Below, one piece after another: positions 7,771 to 16,451 of a stretch of DNA of 51,966 nt. Source of the DNA: Bradyrhizobium pachyrhizi (GTDB lineage: Bacteria; Pseudomonadota; Alphaproteobacteria; Rhizobiales; Xanthobacteraceae); NCBI RefSeq assembly GCF_001189245.1, contig NZ_LFIQ01000025.1, positions 159,994-211,959 on the forward strand, written 5' to 3'. The position numbers and the translations under genes were made by a program. The first letter of the stretch is position 1. Each line of letters begins with the position of its first letter. The notes below the pieces were generated by a model. That model saw only the letters and a list, made by a program, of their open reading frames with translations. It was not told the origin of the DNA and did no database searches.

Positions 7771-8735
7771 GACGGTTTCTCTTCGGTTCGAGAAGGATTG
7801 AATGCCGCCGTGACGATATCGTCGGCCGCTTCCTTCAATTTTTCGGACATATCCTGGGTCATGCGACTGGCGTGTTTGCCGAGATCCGCCTGGGACACGC
7901 TCTTTGCGGCAGCATCGGCCGCAGAGAGCACACTATCCTTTGCAGTCTCGAATCCGGACTGGGCGGCCTTTCCGGCAGCGCGCTTGGCACTATCGCTGGC
8001 CTTACCGATTGCGGCAGCTTCCGCCTTGGTGTCAGGAAGGGAAGCTGCGATGATTGCGCCGATCGCAACCCCCAGGCCAGCGATCAGGGCAGCATTGTCA
8101 TGGATCATCTGCCGGGCGGTTTCCGGAGCCGCGGCCGCCTTGTCGCGAACGGTCGAGCGAACTTGCTCGATCTTGTCTTTCGCGCTTTCCGAGGCGGCAT
8201 CGATGTCGGCCCTCATTTTATCCGTGGTCCGCGCCGCCCGATCCTTCAGGTCGTCGGCCATTCCGGCCGCCCCTGCTTGAGCCTCCCCTGCGATGTCGGT
8301 GGCCTGCTTGCCAAAAGACTGGACACGTTCGGCAGCCTCACCCGCCACTTCCTTGACCGTTTCGACCGTCGGAGCCGCTGCCTCCGCTGCGCGGGCCCGC
8401 ACGGTCTTCGAAGTTAGGGCGAGGCCCGTGCCAATCATGAGGAGGGGAAGCGGGAGGCCCCGTGCCCGCCGCAGGGCCGGCACGGCAACCGCAGTCCCAG
8501 CCGCGATCGCCTGCAGCGGGTTTTCCAGGGCTCGCTGCTTGAGGCTGTCGAGCCAGCCCTGGGTTTTGCGGCTGACAAACTCGGAGAGTTCAGACTTGAT
8601 GGCTTCGGGCGAGACCTTGTGGCGGAGGTCTTCTGTGGTATCGCTGATCTGCTCTCTCAAGCGATCGACAGTCGCTGCAAGCTGCGCCCGGCTCCGCTCG
8701 GACTCGCGCCTTAATTCCTCAAGGGATCGTGTCAT
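7767..8735 (-). CDS. DUF3618 domain-containing protein, first gene of the stress operon
   Basis: The N-terminus (LEELRRESERSRAQLAATVD, then LRHKVSPEAIKSEL) is the DUF3618 signature. A membrane hairpin follows near residues 75-110 (LENPLQAIAAGTAVAVPAL, LPLLMIGTGLALTS), then about 200 residues of Ala/Asp/Lys amphipathic helix containing one more hydrophobic segment (NAALIAGLGVAIGAIIAASL). The protein has 322 residues and probably sits at the inner membrane with a long helical arm. An EcfG-type promoter lies 35 bases upstream. A decayed copy with the same promoter is found at 15.5-16.5 kb. Confidence 0.82.
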   Translation of the reverse strand: MTRSLEELRRESERSRAQLAATVDRLREQISDTTEDLRHKVSPEAIKSELSEFVSRKTQGWLDSLKQRALENPLQAIAAGTAVAVPALRRARGLPLPLLMIGTGLALTSKTVRARAAEAAAPTVETVKEVAGEAAERVQSFGKQATDIAGEAQAGAAGMADDLKDRAARTTDKMRADIDAASESAKDKIEQVRSTVRDKAAAAPETARQMIHDNAALIAGLGVAIGAIIAASLPDTKAEAAAIGKASDSAKRAAGKAAQSGFETAKDSVLSAADAAAKSVSQADLGKHASRMTQDMSEKLKEAADDIVTAAFNPSRTEEKPS

Positions 8736-8769
8736 GGCTTCGCTGCTTTGTCGTTCTTGTTTGAAAGCG

Positions 8770-8794
8770 AACTCACGCTTTATTGAATCGTTCC
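8770..8794 (-). promoter_or_regulatory. EcfG-type promoter of the seven-gene stress operon
   Basis: Read on the minus strand: GGAAC at 8794-8790, 17 bases, GTT at 8772-8770 (AGTT after 16). The DUF3618 ATG is at 8735. The promoter in front of the decayed copy (16452-16476) differs from this one at a single position, which argues that it matters. Confidence 0.7.
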
Positions 8795-8859
8795 TCCGAC
8801 CCGCCAGCCGGCGAGCGCGGCTTGGTCAGCGCGGCGCCGAACAGGGTGATCTGGATTAG

Positions 8860-9357
8860 CGCCGATCGTGAAGAGAGCGGCAGTAGCGTCGGAGCGAGCT
8901 AGAGTCGCGGCAAACTCGCTACTACCTCATTGGGGTGTGCGGCGGGCATTGCAGCAGAAATACCCCCTCAACGGGTATGGTGGACGCCGCGAGTTAGTAC
9001 TTTGGTTTGGCTTCCTCGCCTTGGCCCTCGGAGTGGACGGGATCTTCCCGCGCGATCCGGAGCCACGCCTTGCGATCCCGATCAGTTGGAGCAGGTGCGC
9101 CTGTTTCTTGGCCTCCTTGACCGCGCGGCGGTAAAGAGCAGGACCGTCACTTTCCGGCTGGAGCATGAACGCGAAAGCTTGCTTAGGCGAGCTGGCGTTG
9201 CTGAGACGGGCACTCACCTGAGCGACTGGTTGCAATCGACCGGCTTGCAGCCGCCCAAATGACGAAAACCGCACTCGAAATACTCATCGAAGTACAGGCC
9301 TATCTTGGGAACTGAGGCGCCTCGCCCATGGCGGGACGCAGCTTGAGGAGCCGCGCG
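8860..9357 (+). other. stretch with no recognised gene
   Basis: Plus-strand frames here (for example one ending at 9262 containing LEQVRLFLGLLDRAAV and HLSDWLQSTGL) look partly protein-like but have no good start or family match, and an opposite frame is equally long. I treat it as decayed sequence. Confidence 0.35.
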
Positions 9358-9510
9358 ATGCTCGAAACGAATGATCTAGTGAACTGTCCGAAATGCGGTG
9401 CTTGGCCGATGGCCGTCGGCTCTCAGAAGGACATGCTCGCGCAGCCCCAGATCACCTTCAGATTTTCCAGGTGCGGCAGCGAGGAGACCGGGCGGCTCCG
9501 ACGTGCTGCC
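9358..9510 (+). pseudogene. small zinc-ribbon protein remnant
   Basis: From ATG 9358 the frame reads LVNCPKCGAWPMAVG and later ITFRFSRCGSEETGRLRR. This is the plan of short two-knuckle zinc ribbons, but the second knuckle has lost its first cysteine (FSRC in place of CSRC) and the frame then runs into unrelated sequence. A decayed zinc-ribbon gene is the best reading; sequence alone cannot settle it. Confidence 0.4.
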
Positions 9511-9623
9511 TCGTTGTCGGTCTCGGCAAAGGCAATCTGGAGGCGGCCTGAGCGTGATCCCGGGCCGATCCTCTGGAATTCGTCTTCTTGCCGGGACTGG
9601 TCACCGACGATCCTGACAGCGGT

Positions 9624-9844
9624 GTGGCTCTTGACGTTCGCATCGATCGCCGGCGGAAGCAGGGCTGCATCAAGGGCGCAACCGTCGGGGGAGTCGCCGG
9701 CCATATGGCCGGCATGGCAAACCTGGCGCTGCGTCTGGATGCGTGATCGGGCATCGCGAGGCCAACCGAAGAACCCGAACAACTCGAATGCCCAAGTACC
9801 CTCGGGCCGGAAGTAGCACCGGCACTAAGACGTGCAGCCGATGA
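9624..9844 (+). pseudogene. glycine-zipper small membrane protein, frameshifted
   Basis: One frame gives DRRRKQGCIKGATVGGVAGHMAG and, one base out of phase, a second gives GAASGCVIGHREANRRTRT. Together they make the familiar short lipoprotein-like pattern CIKGA-GGVAGH-G-AGCxIGH. A single indel near 9725 separates the halves; the first frame stops at TGA soon after. Confidence 0.6.
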
Positions 9845-9921
9845 AGATCCGCGCCGATTCCGGCAGCCAAATCCTCGAAGGCTGCATGGACCGCCCCCGG
9901 GCGCACCCCGTCGCCGCCTTA

Positions 9922-9947
9922 GGAACGGATGCGATGTCGCTTCCGTT
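9922..9947 (+). promoter_or_regulatory. EcfG-type promoter upstream of PRC-barrel gene
   Basis: GGAAC at 9922-9926, 17 bases, CGTT at 9944-9947: a full match to the consensus. The gene's ATG is at 9980, 32 bases further on. Confidence 0.75.
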
Positions 9948-9979
9948 GACCGCGAAACAGCAAACTCCAGGAGGTCGAC

Positions 9980-10339
9980 ATGGCCATGGAAGATCGGGAG
10001 ACCGCCAGTCTCATTGGAAGCGACAAGGTCGAAGGCACGGACGTGTACGGGCCCGACGGGCAGAAAGCCGGTTACATCGAGCGCGTCATGATCGACAAGG
10101 TCAGCGGCAAGGTGTCCTACGCGGTGCTCAGCTTCGGCGGCGTGTTCGGCATCGGGGACGATCATTACCCGCTGCCTTGGCAAACTCTGAAGTACGACAC
10201 GAACCTCGGCGGATACGTCATCGGCGTCACCCAGGACCAGCTCCGCGGCGCTCCCAAATACGCCGACGAGAGCAATTGGAATTGGGACGCACAAACGAGG
10301 CGCTCGGTTGACGATTACTATGGGGTGCCGGTCGCCTAG
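9980..10339 (+). CDS. PRC-barrel domain-containing protein
   Basis: The 119-residue protein carries one PRC-barrel: LIGSDKVEGTDVYGPDGQKAGYIERVMID, VSYAVLSFGGVFGIGDDHYPLPW and YDTNLGGYVIG. In the family these small beta-barrels bind partners or RNA; here it stands alone with an acidic, tryptophan-containing tail (SNWNWDAQTRR). CCAGGAGG precedes ATG 9980. The EcfG-type promoter at 9922 puts it under general stress control. The partner is unknown. Confidence 0.88.
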   Translation: MAMEDRETASLIGSDKVEGTDVYGPDGQKAGYIERVMIDKVSGKVSYAVLSFGGVFGIGDDHYPLPWQTLKYDTNLGGYVIGVTQDQLRGAPKYADESNWNWDAQTRRSVDDYYGVPVA

Positions 10340-10412
10340 CGAGGCGGTCGGACACCGCACGTTACGCACAGGAAGGAGCCGCCGCGTCACCGCGGTCGGT
10401 CTGCGAGGCACC

Positions 10413-10544
10413 ATGAGAGCGGTTTTCGCGCGTCGCCGACAAGCGCACGGACATGCCCAGTTATCGGTGGCAGCGGTCCTGTTCGCGCTTGTCGCCGGCC
10501 TTCTGCTGCTATGCGCAACCTCGTGCAGCGCCGCCGAGAGCTGA
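10413..10544 (+). CDS. possible small membrane or lipoprotein
   Basis: A 43-residue frame in the gap before the glycosyltransferase has a basic N-terminus (MRAVFARRRQ) and one hydrophobic helix (SVAAVLFALVAGLLLLCATSC) ending in a cysteine that could serve as a lipobox. It ends 14 bases before the next ATG. No ribosome binding site is obvious and no family is recognised, so it may not be expressed. Confidence 0.35.
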   Translation: MRAVFARRRQAHGHAQLSVAAVLFALVAGLLLLCATSCSAAES

Positions 10545-10557
10545 GGGGCGGAGGCCG

Positions 10558-11649
10558 ATGCGGATCGCCCAGATCGCTCCGTTGGCCGAAAGCGTGCCAC
10601 CGAAACTTTACGGCGGCACGGAGAGGGTCGTGGCTTGGCTGGTCAACGAGCTGGTCGAGTTGGGCCACCAGGTGACCCTGTTCGCGAGCGGCGATTCCAG
10701 GACGCGCGGAGAGCTACATGCGGTGTGGCCGCGCCCCCTGCGGCTCGGGCGCCCGCGCGTCGACCCGAACACGGCGTGCACGCTCTTGATCGAAGCGGTC
10801 TCGCGTCGCGCCTGCGAGTTCGACGTTATCCATGCGCACATCGACTGGCTGCATCTGTCCGCCCTCAGCCGGTGCGGGATCCCTTTCCTCACCACCCTGC
10901 ACGGGCGCCTCGACCTGCCCGGGATCGGCGAGGTGGTTCGGCAGTTTCGGGAGGCGTCCTTCGTCTCGATTTCCGACAGCCAGCGCGCTCCGCTCAAGGA
11001 CGCGAACTGGTGCGGGACGGTTCATCACGGTTTGCCGGCCGGTCTGTTTCGGCCATCCTACGCGCCCGGGTCGTACCTCGCCTTCCTCGGACGGCTAACG
11101 CCGGACAAGGGGCCCGAGGAAGCCATCCGGATCGCGCGGGCGGTCGGCATGCCGCTGCGGATCGCTGCGAAGGTCCCTCGAGGCGAAACCGGCTACTTCA
11201 AAAAGCGTATTCAGCCGGAGATCGACGGGAATCGGATCCAGCTCATCGGCGAGGTCGATGAGTTGGGGAAGCAGTCGTTTTTGTCCGGCGCTGCGGCCCT
11301 GCTGTTTCCGATCGATTGGCCCGAGCCGTTCGGCCTGGTGATGATCGAAGCGATGGCCTGCGGCACACCGGTCATCGCCTATCGGGCCGGATCGGTGCCG
11401 GAGGTCATCGACGAAGGAGTGACCGGGTTCATTGTCGAGAACGAAGCGGAGGCGATGCGCGCGGTGAAGGAGCTGGCACGGATCGACCGGCGCAAGGTTC
11501 GGGCGCGGTTCGAAGAGCGCTTCACCTCAGACAGGATGGCACGGACCTACGAGGACCACTATGGGCGGCTTCTCGCCGCCGGCAGGCCTGCCTACCCGCC
11601 CGTCGCCTCCGAACGCCTCGGTACGCTCGCGTCTCCGCTCGTCCCGTGA
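10558..11649 (+). CDS. glycosyltransferase family 4 protein
   Basis: The 363-residue protein is a GT-B retaining glycosyltransferase of the GT4 type. Near the N-terminus is PPKLYGGTERVVAWLVNEL, the acceptor-side glycine loop; then DVIHAHIDWLHL and a linker; then LAFLGRLTPDKGPEEAIRIA and PEPFGLVMIEAMACGTPVIA, which contains the E-x7-E nucleotide-sugar motif, and GSVPEVIDEGVTGF. GGAGG lies before ATG 10558. Sugar donor and acceptor cannot be read from sequence. It is followed after about 50 bases by the iron permease homologue. Confidence 0.88.
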   Translation: MRIAQIAPLAESVPPKLYGGTERVVAWLVNELVELGHQVTLFASGDSRTRGELHAVWPRPLRLGRPRVDPNTACTLLIEAVSRRACEFDVIHAHIDWLHLSALSRCGIPFLTTLHGRLDLPGIGEVVRQFREASFVSISDSQRAPLKDANWCGTVHHGLPAGLFRPSYAPGSYLAFLGRLTPDKGPEEAIRIARAVGMPLRIAAKVPRGETGYFKKRIQPEIDGNRIQLIGEVDELGKQSFLSGAAALLFPIDWPEPFGLVMIEAMACGTPVIAYRAGSVPEVIDEGVTGFIVENEAEAMRAVKELARIDRRKVRARFEERFTSDRMARTYEDHYGRLLAAGRPAYPPVASERLGTLASPLVP

Positions 11650-11697
11650 GCGGCGCTGATCAGGGCGTTGGCTTGGGTTCGATAGAAGGAGGATTGC

Positions 11698-12141
11698 ATG
11701 CGCTATCAAGAAAGCGAGCGGCACCCGCGGCGGTGGTTCGCGTCCATCGCAAACAAGGCCTCGCAGGCTGCCGGCCGTGCATCGGCCTTCATCTTGGCCT
11801 GCGCTGTAATCGTCATTTGGGCCGTCACGGGACCTCTGTTCCGATTCTCCGACACCTGGCAGCTCGTCATCAACACAGGCACGACCATCGTGACCTTTCT
11901 GATGGTTTTCCTGATCCAGAACTCACAGAACCGGGACAGCGCTGCGATCCAGGTCAAGCTGGATGAGCTCATCCGAACCGGAAGCGTCCAGAACTCGTTT
12001 GTCGGCATCGAGCACCTCTCCGCCGACGAATTGGAGGAGCTGCGCGCCCTCTGCGAGGAGCGGGCCAGGGTGGTCGCCGCAGGGAGAAGAGGCTCAGGCA
12101 GGCGCCGCCCACCCAGATCCCAGGACGCTGCCGATGGCTAA
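11698..12141 (+). CDS. low affinity iron permease family protein (copy 1)
   Basis: The 147-residue protein has two membrane helices, AFILACAVIVIWAVTGPLF and VINTGTTIVTFLMVFLIQN, then NRDSAAIQVKLDELI and an acidic helix. This is the pattern of the bacterial members of the low affinity iron permease family (PF04120); iron transport has not been shown for them. GAAGGAGG lies before ATG 11698. The C-terminal tail is longer and more basic than in the second copy at 41300. Confidence 0.85.
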   Translation: MRYQESERHPRRWFASIANKASQAAGRASAFILACAVIVIWAVTGPLFRFSDTWQLVINTGTTIVTFLMVFLIQNSQNRDSAAIQVKLDELIRTGSVQNSFVGIEHLSADELEELRALCEERARVVAAGRRGSGRRRPPRSQDAADG

Positions 12142-12181
12142 CGGTCCAGCGCAAGAAAGAACGGCCTCGCGGCCAATTCCA

Positions 12182-12206
12182 GGAACGCACGAGCCAATGC
12201 GACGTT
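12182..12206 (+). promoter_or_regulatory. EcfG-type promoter upstream of secreted small protein
   Basis: GGAAC at 12182-12186, 16 bases, CGTT at 12203-12206: a full consensus match, 41 bases before ATG 12248. Confidence 0.75.
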
Positions 12207-12247
12207 CGAGCTGAAAGTAGCCGCAGAATTCAGAGGAGGAATTCACC

Positions 12248-12544
12248 ATGAGGTGCATTGCGAGCGCACTGGTCTTTGCTCTGGCGCTTTCCGCCCCCGT
12301 CGCACTTGCCCAGACCACGAAGCCGGATGTCTCCGGCGCTCCGAGCGCGCAGAACTCGGGTGCCGGTATAGCCGGCCAGCCGGGCAACAAGAATGGTCCA
12401 GCCGCCAAGCCGGGTGAGACCATCGGCGCCAACTCGAGCTCGAACCAGCAGGATCCGACCGTCCAGCATCAGGACACCTCCAACGTCAAAGGTCGGCCGG
12501 GAAACAAGAGCGGTCCGCCAGCCAAGGAGCCCGATCGCAAGTGA
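12248..12544 (+). CDS. secreted low-complexity stress protein
   Basis: The 98-residue protein has a clean signal peptide (MRCIASALVFALALSAPVALA, likely cut before QTT) and a disordered polar body rich in Gly, Pro, Asn and Lys. The motif GQPGNKNGPAAK recurs as GRPGNKSGPPAK. AGAGGAGG precedes the ATG and an EcfG-type promoter lies upstream. It belongs with the similar short secreted proteins at 21556, 25171 and 26284. Probably periplasmic; function unknown. Confidence 0.75.
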   Translation: MRCIASALVFALALSAPVALAQTTKPDVSGAPSAQNSGAGIAGQPGNKNGPAAKPGETIGANSSSNQQDPTVQHQDTSNVKGRPGNKSGPPAKEPDRK

Positions 12545-12977
12545 TGCGGGGACGATAGAGGGATCTTCTCGTTCGTCGGCAAGCCCTTTTCGCCACCGAG
12601 CTCCCTCACCATCCGGACGATCTCGTCCAGATGGGCTTCTTCAGGGTGCGACCGCCGAGGTGCAGCGGGCGAATAGCCCCTGGGCTAGATCACCGGCAAT
12701 TCCGCGATGACGAGATCAGGATTCTTGGCGGCCTCGATGGCGACGACTTGTCTTGGGATCGCCGGACCCGCCTCGCGCTCAAGTTCGATGGTTACCATGA
12801 TGCGATCCGGCGAGCTTCTCGCCGCTCTCCTTCGGCAAGACCTTGCTGACCTGCCGTCCAATGGTCAGCACCGCCTCGAAAGGAGCCATCGGAAGCAAAT
12901 GCGAACGCTAAGCCAAGCGCACTGCGGGCCACGTTTTTCAAGCCTATTTAAGGTATTGCACAAATACGAAGCGATCA
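12545..12977 (-). other. decayed coding sequence, family not recognised
   Basis: On the minus strand short frames read MAPFEAVLTIGRQVSKVLPKES and then, out of phase, ELEREAGPAIPRQVVAIEAAKNPDLVIAELPVI before TAG. They look like pieces of real protein broken by frameshifts and stops. I could not name the parent. Confidence 0.4.
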
Positions 12978-13355
12978 ATGAAAAAGGGAATACCTAAAAG
13001 GCGAGGCCGCCCGGCGACTGGCAAAGACCCGTCGCGTACGTTTCGCCTTTCTGATGAGTTCATGGCTCAACTCGACGACTGGGCTGCTCGGCAGGATGAT
13101 AAACCGACCCGCTCCGAGGCCATCCGCCGGCTGGTCGAGATCGGTTTGAGCGCAAAAAACGAGAGCCCTCGAAAGAGCGAGGACAGGCGACAGCGCAAAG
13201 ATACGAAGCAACGCGCCCGCGAATTGGCCGGAGACGCGATCGGCGGGATGGCCGAGGCCGCAGCTAGTCCAGAGGACCAAGCCAGTCGTAAGCGTCGGCT
13301 CATTAAAGGACCGGCGGAATTTCAGAAGGTCAGACGCGACCGAAATTCAACTTGA
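12978..13355 (+). CDS. ribbon-helix-helix (CopG-like) DNA-binding protein
   Basis: After a basic leader (KKGIPKRRGRPATGKDPS) the segment TFRLSDEFMAQLDDWAARQ and TRSEAIRRLVEIGLSA has the beta-strand, helix, helix pattern of ribbon-helix-helix repressors (residues 22-60). The rest of the 125-residue protein is charged helix. Such proteins bind DNA as dimers, often regulating their own operon. No toxin partner lies next to it. Whether it regulates the following small genes is unknown. Confidence 0.7.
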   Translation: MKKGIPKRRGRPATGKDPSRTFRLSDEFMAQLDDWAARQDDKPTRSEAIRRLVEIGLSAKNESPRKSEDRRQRKDTKQRARELAGDAIGGMAEAAASPEDQASRKRRLIKGPAEFQKVRRDRNST

Positions 13356-13382
13356 GCCAGCGGGTCGAGAGTCGTGGTGGAT

Positions 13383-13607
13383 ATGATCAAAACCGCGATA
13401 GCACGGTTGGAGTTGCCGCATTGGCTTATACTTGCCGGAGCCATGCTGGTACTGATCGGCCTAATTGGCCTTGTGATCAGCCGTCGCCGCGGGATTGAAG
13501 CCGAGGGCGAACCTGCCGCCGAGACAAGTCCCGAACCGCGCCCCGAGCTAACATCGTTGCCCGACCTTCTGGACTCCCGGCCAAGAAAGGGCCGGCAATC
13601 ACGTTAG
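13383..13607 (+). CDS. small single-pass membrane protein
   Basis: The 74-residue protein has one membrane helix (HWLILAGAMLVLIGLIGLVI) followed by SRRR, suggesting an inside-facing tail, then a disordered acidic/proline-rich region. The start could also be GTG 13374. It lies between the DNA-binding gene and the next small gene on the same strand. No family recognised. Confidence 0.55.
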   Translation: MIKTAIARLELPHWLILAGAMLVLIGLIGLVISRRRGIEAEGEPAAETSPEPRPELTSLPDLLDSRPRKGRQSR

Positions 13608-13632
13608 CTTCAAGTAGCCAGCTAGGCCGACA

Positions 13633-13657
13633 GGATCGAAATCCCTATCTGAGCGTT
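13633..13657 (+). promoter_or_regulatory. possible EcfG-type promoter (one -35 mismatch)
   Basis: GGATC at 13633-13637, 16 bases, CGTT at 13654-13657. The -35 differs from GGAAC by one base. The ATG at 13689 with its AAAGGAGG site follows at a normal distance. Confidence 0.4.
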
Positions 13658-13688
13658 GAGTTTGTTGAACCCGAAAAGGAGGTTCAAC

Positions 13689-14039
13689 ATGGTCAACGTT
13701 CGAGAGCGGAGGAGCACACCCTCAGGCGCGGAAAGAGAAGCCCGCAAGGTATTCAGAGAGGCTGAAGCGAAAGAAGCTTTGAGCGATTACGCTAAAGCGC
13801 AAGAGGCATTTTATGAGAACCGCGAAAGGTTGAAAGCGGAGCGCTTGGCCCGGGAGGCCAAGAGCCGCGAGACCGACGATCTGGCAAGTAAACTCGCTGA
13901 ATGCGCGAGGGAGGCGCGCCACCAGGCCGCACTGTTGCCGCAAGGTCCAGTTCGCGATGCCTTACTTGAGAAAGCCAAGCAGTACGAAGCGCAGATTCCC
14001 AACGACTCCACATACACTACTCCTGTTGTGCAGCGCTGA
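13689..14039 (+). CDS. charged helical small protein
   Basis: A textbook AAAGGAGG site six bases before ATG 13689 fixes the start (116 residues). The protein is highly charged helix (EREARKVFREAEAKEALSDY, RERLKAERLAREAKSRE) ending in a less charged region with LLEKAKQYEAQI. No catalytic motif or membrane segment is seen. Short proteins of this composition are common in rhizobial stress regions; function unknown. Confidence 0.7.
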   Translation: MVNVRERRSTPSGAEREARKVFREAEAKEALSDYAKAQEAFYENRERLKAERLAREAKSRETDDLASKLAECAREARHQAALLPQGPVRDALLEKAKQYEAQIPNDSTYTTPVVQR

Positions 14040-15225
14040 TGAAAATGGCGATCAAGCTATCTGCATAACGCTGGCGCCCATTCCAGGCGGCACGTCTACG
14101 AACGAGTGCTCGAGTCTCACTTGCTACAGATGGCAACGTGATCCCGTTTCGATGGCCGTCGGTTTGACTTCCTTGCCGAACTAGGCATCGTTTGGGTTCT
14201 CTCACTTCGCAGGGCTTCCTTGCAGCTTTGTTCCCAAAAAGGCCCCCCACGACCGGGGGGAGCTGGGCTAATCTTTAACTGGCCGTCTCAGTGCCGATAG
14301 CGATACGGCACCGAACAGGGCGACCAATGCCGCTGCATCTGCTTCGTTCCTGATCAAAGAGATCCCAGCATCCGGATCATGCTGGGGCCGAGTTGGATCG
14401 CCGAACCGCTGTCGGCCGAGAAGCAGCGGTCGTCGTTTCGGCTGAAAAAATATCGGATGAAAATCGCCTGCCCTGTACGCCAGATCATCACGCCCGTCGC
14501 GGTTTCAGAAGTAACTCGCGTGAATCATCCTAATATATTCGGCGAAGTGTCCGGCCAAAATATAGGCCTCAGCACCTTTGGGCCTGGAGGCCGATGCTGA
14601 GGCCAGTTGTCTAGTGTCGGCGCGACCCGACAGGAGCCATTGTTAACGCTCTCCTGTGCGATTTGCCACCTTTTCCCTCAGACGCTTGGCAGGCAGGAAC
14701 CATCGAGAAGCCAGGGCGTCTATCTGTCGCTCCGGCTGGCCAAAGGCGCCCCCGACTGCCGGAGGAAAATCCGTATTGCCGGGTTGGCGGCTCCCTGGTT
14801 GGGGCCGCTTTCGTTCGTTGGGGAAACGCAAGCACTGCGTGACCAAGCTGATCGTCGCGATTCACATAGTGAAATGACGGTCGCCTACGTCCTGGACGCA
14901 AACTACCTCACGGGCGAGCTTAAATTCGATTTACGCATCGTTGCTGAGAACGGGCATTGGATTCTCTGTCGAATACGAATGATCGCACGGCTCAGCATCA
15001 ATCCCGCCTCCGAACGCACTTAATTTCTTGAAGGGAGAGATGGACAATATCGCATGCGAGCACCGGTCATCCAGATCAGCGCGGAGGTCGCGCACGCCCA
15101 CGCCAAGCATAATGGCTCGCTCAGGAAGCGGGCATCACAAAGCGCAGGCCCCAACATACGACTCTTGTTACAGCAAGACGTGGGCAAGGCCGAGCGAAGC
15201 GGGAGCTTTAAAACGCCGTCATGAC
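14040..15225 (+). other. long gene-poor stretch with inverted repeats
   Basis: No recognisable gene. It holds a C6/G6 hairpin near 14242-14260, a 10-base inverted repeat at 14565-14604, and short frames such as 15054-15224 (56 codons, MRAPVIQISAEVAHAHAKHN...) without a ribosome binding site. Probably eroded sequence. Confidence 0.4.
14565..14604. repeat. 10-base perfect inverted repeat with inner hairpin
   Basis: GGCCTCAGCA at 14565-14574 is exactly complementary to TGCTGAGGCC at 14595-14604. Inside the 20-base loop a smaller GGCC/GGCC pair can form. There is no T-run, so it is not a standard terminator; a structured RNA or the end of a lost element are alternatives. Confidence 0.5.
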
Positions 15226-15470
15226 TTAAAGTCCATAAAACTCGGCACAATGTTGCCAGTGAGCCGCCGCTTCGCGCCACCGCGTGGTCTGCGAGTGCAG
15301 TACACCCAAATCAGCACCACGACGATCGGAGGCTATCTCCTTGGCTGCGTTAGACGCTTCCTTGAGCTTGTCGCGGGCAATACCATCGACGCTCGCTGTG
15401 CATCTCCGGCGCGTTGCATCATCTCGGTGCGGGCGTCGGCCACCTGAACTTTCAGGGTCTGTGAAGAACC
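15226..15470 (-). pseudogene. decayed copy of the operon's second gene
   Basis: Reading frames in succession give VQVADARTEMMQRAGDAQRAS and ARDKLKEASNAAKEIAS, matching QIADAGADVRQRAGDALRAS and ARDKFKEAADVATDVAE of the intact gene at 7228-7770. The phase changes between the two blocks, the membrane segment is gone and stops follow. It lies directly downstream of the decayed DUF3618 copy, in the intact operon's order. Confidence 0.65.
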
Positions 15471-15544
15471 TGTGTTCTGGTTCTAGGTGAAATTCGTCTT
15501 CTGGTAGGTCTAAATTGCTAATGATATTTTCTCTGGAGCGTCTC

Positions 15545-16397
15545 GACCTGTTTTGCCTCATGCGGCTGGCGTGATCGTCCAGATCGGCCTTTTGACGCTC
15601 TTCGCCTTTGCGTCGGCTGCGGACATCGTCGCTTCCTTGGCCGTTTCAAACCCGGATTGCGTCGCCTCCCCTGCCGCCTGCTTCGATCGCTCGCTTGGCC
15701 CGTCGCCTCGGCTCCGGTCTCGGGGAGAGAGCCGCGGCGATGGTCGCGCGATCGCGATCCCTAGTCACCCGCCGATCAGCGCGGCATCGTCGCCTACGAT
15801 CTCACTGGCCTTTGCCGGCGCGATCGACGCCGTGTCCGTGTCGGCCGGCACGTCGCTCCTGAGCTTGTCGCTCACCGCGGTGGTGGCCTGCGCAGTTTGG
15901 TTCCTGAGATCGTTGGCTTTGCCAGCGGCCTTACCTTGCGCGTCGCGGGCGATGTCCCTGGCGCGGCTTTCAACCGAAGCGACTGGTCTTTGGCTTCGCT
16001 CCGCGGTGCCTGAGCGCGCTCGGCCGCCTTATCCAGCATTTCCTCTGTTGCCGGGGCGATGGCCTCCGCGGCTCCGTCGCGAGCTTTTGATTAAGGCAAG
16101 ACCTGCGCCTATCGTCAGGAGTGGTAGCCGCTCGCCGAGCGCAGGAGCGGCACCATGACTGGGTATCCGCAGCGACTGCCTGCAGGGGATTATCCAAGGC
16201 CCGTTGCATCACCGCCTTAACCCCGCCCTTGGTCTTCCCTTTAACAAATCGAAGACTTTGGATTTGACGTGTTGCGGGGAAACCTTGTCTCGGATGCTTT
16301 ATCCGATATCTGTTCCCTCAATCGATTCGACCGTCACGGCGAGTTCTGCGCGGCTGCGCTCGGACTCGCGCCTCAGCTTCTCCACTGATCGCATCAT
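15545..16397 (-). pseudogene. decayed DUF3618 gene copy
   Basis: From ATG 16397 the sequence begins RSVEKLRRESERSRAELAVTVE, clearly DUF3618, but soon hits TAA. Further blocks in other phases (DKVSPQHVKSKVFDL, LPLLTIGAGLALI, NQTAQATTAVSDKLRSD, GDDAALIGG, SGFETAKEATMSAADA) line up with the gene at 7767-8735. At least four stops or frameshifts break it. Its promoter is still intact. Confidence 0.78.
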
Positions 16398-16451
16398 GGC
16401 GTTACCGTCTTGGAATTTGACGTTTTCTCGTCTGAATTTTCTTTCGAGACG

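Noticed and set aside
9458..10600. 380-codon minus-strand frame across the PRC-barrel region
   Set aside because: It runs through two genes and several remnants on the other strand, is Arg/Ser-rich and has no domain.
12978..13607. Toxin-antitoxin pair at the ribbon-helix-helix gene
   Set aside because: The next gene encodes a single-pass membrane protein with no known toxin fold, and the genes do not overlap.
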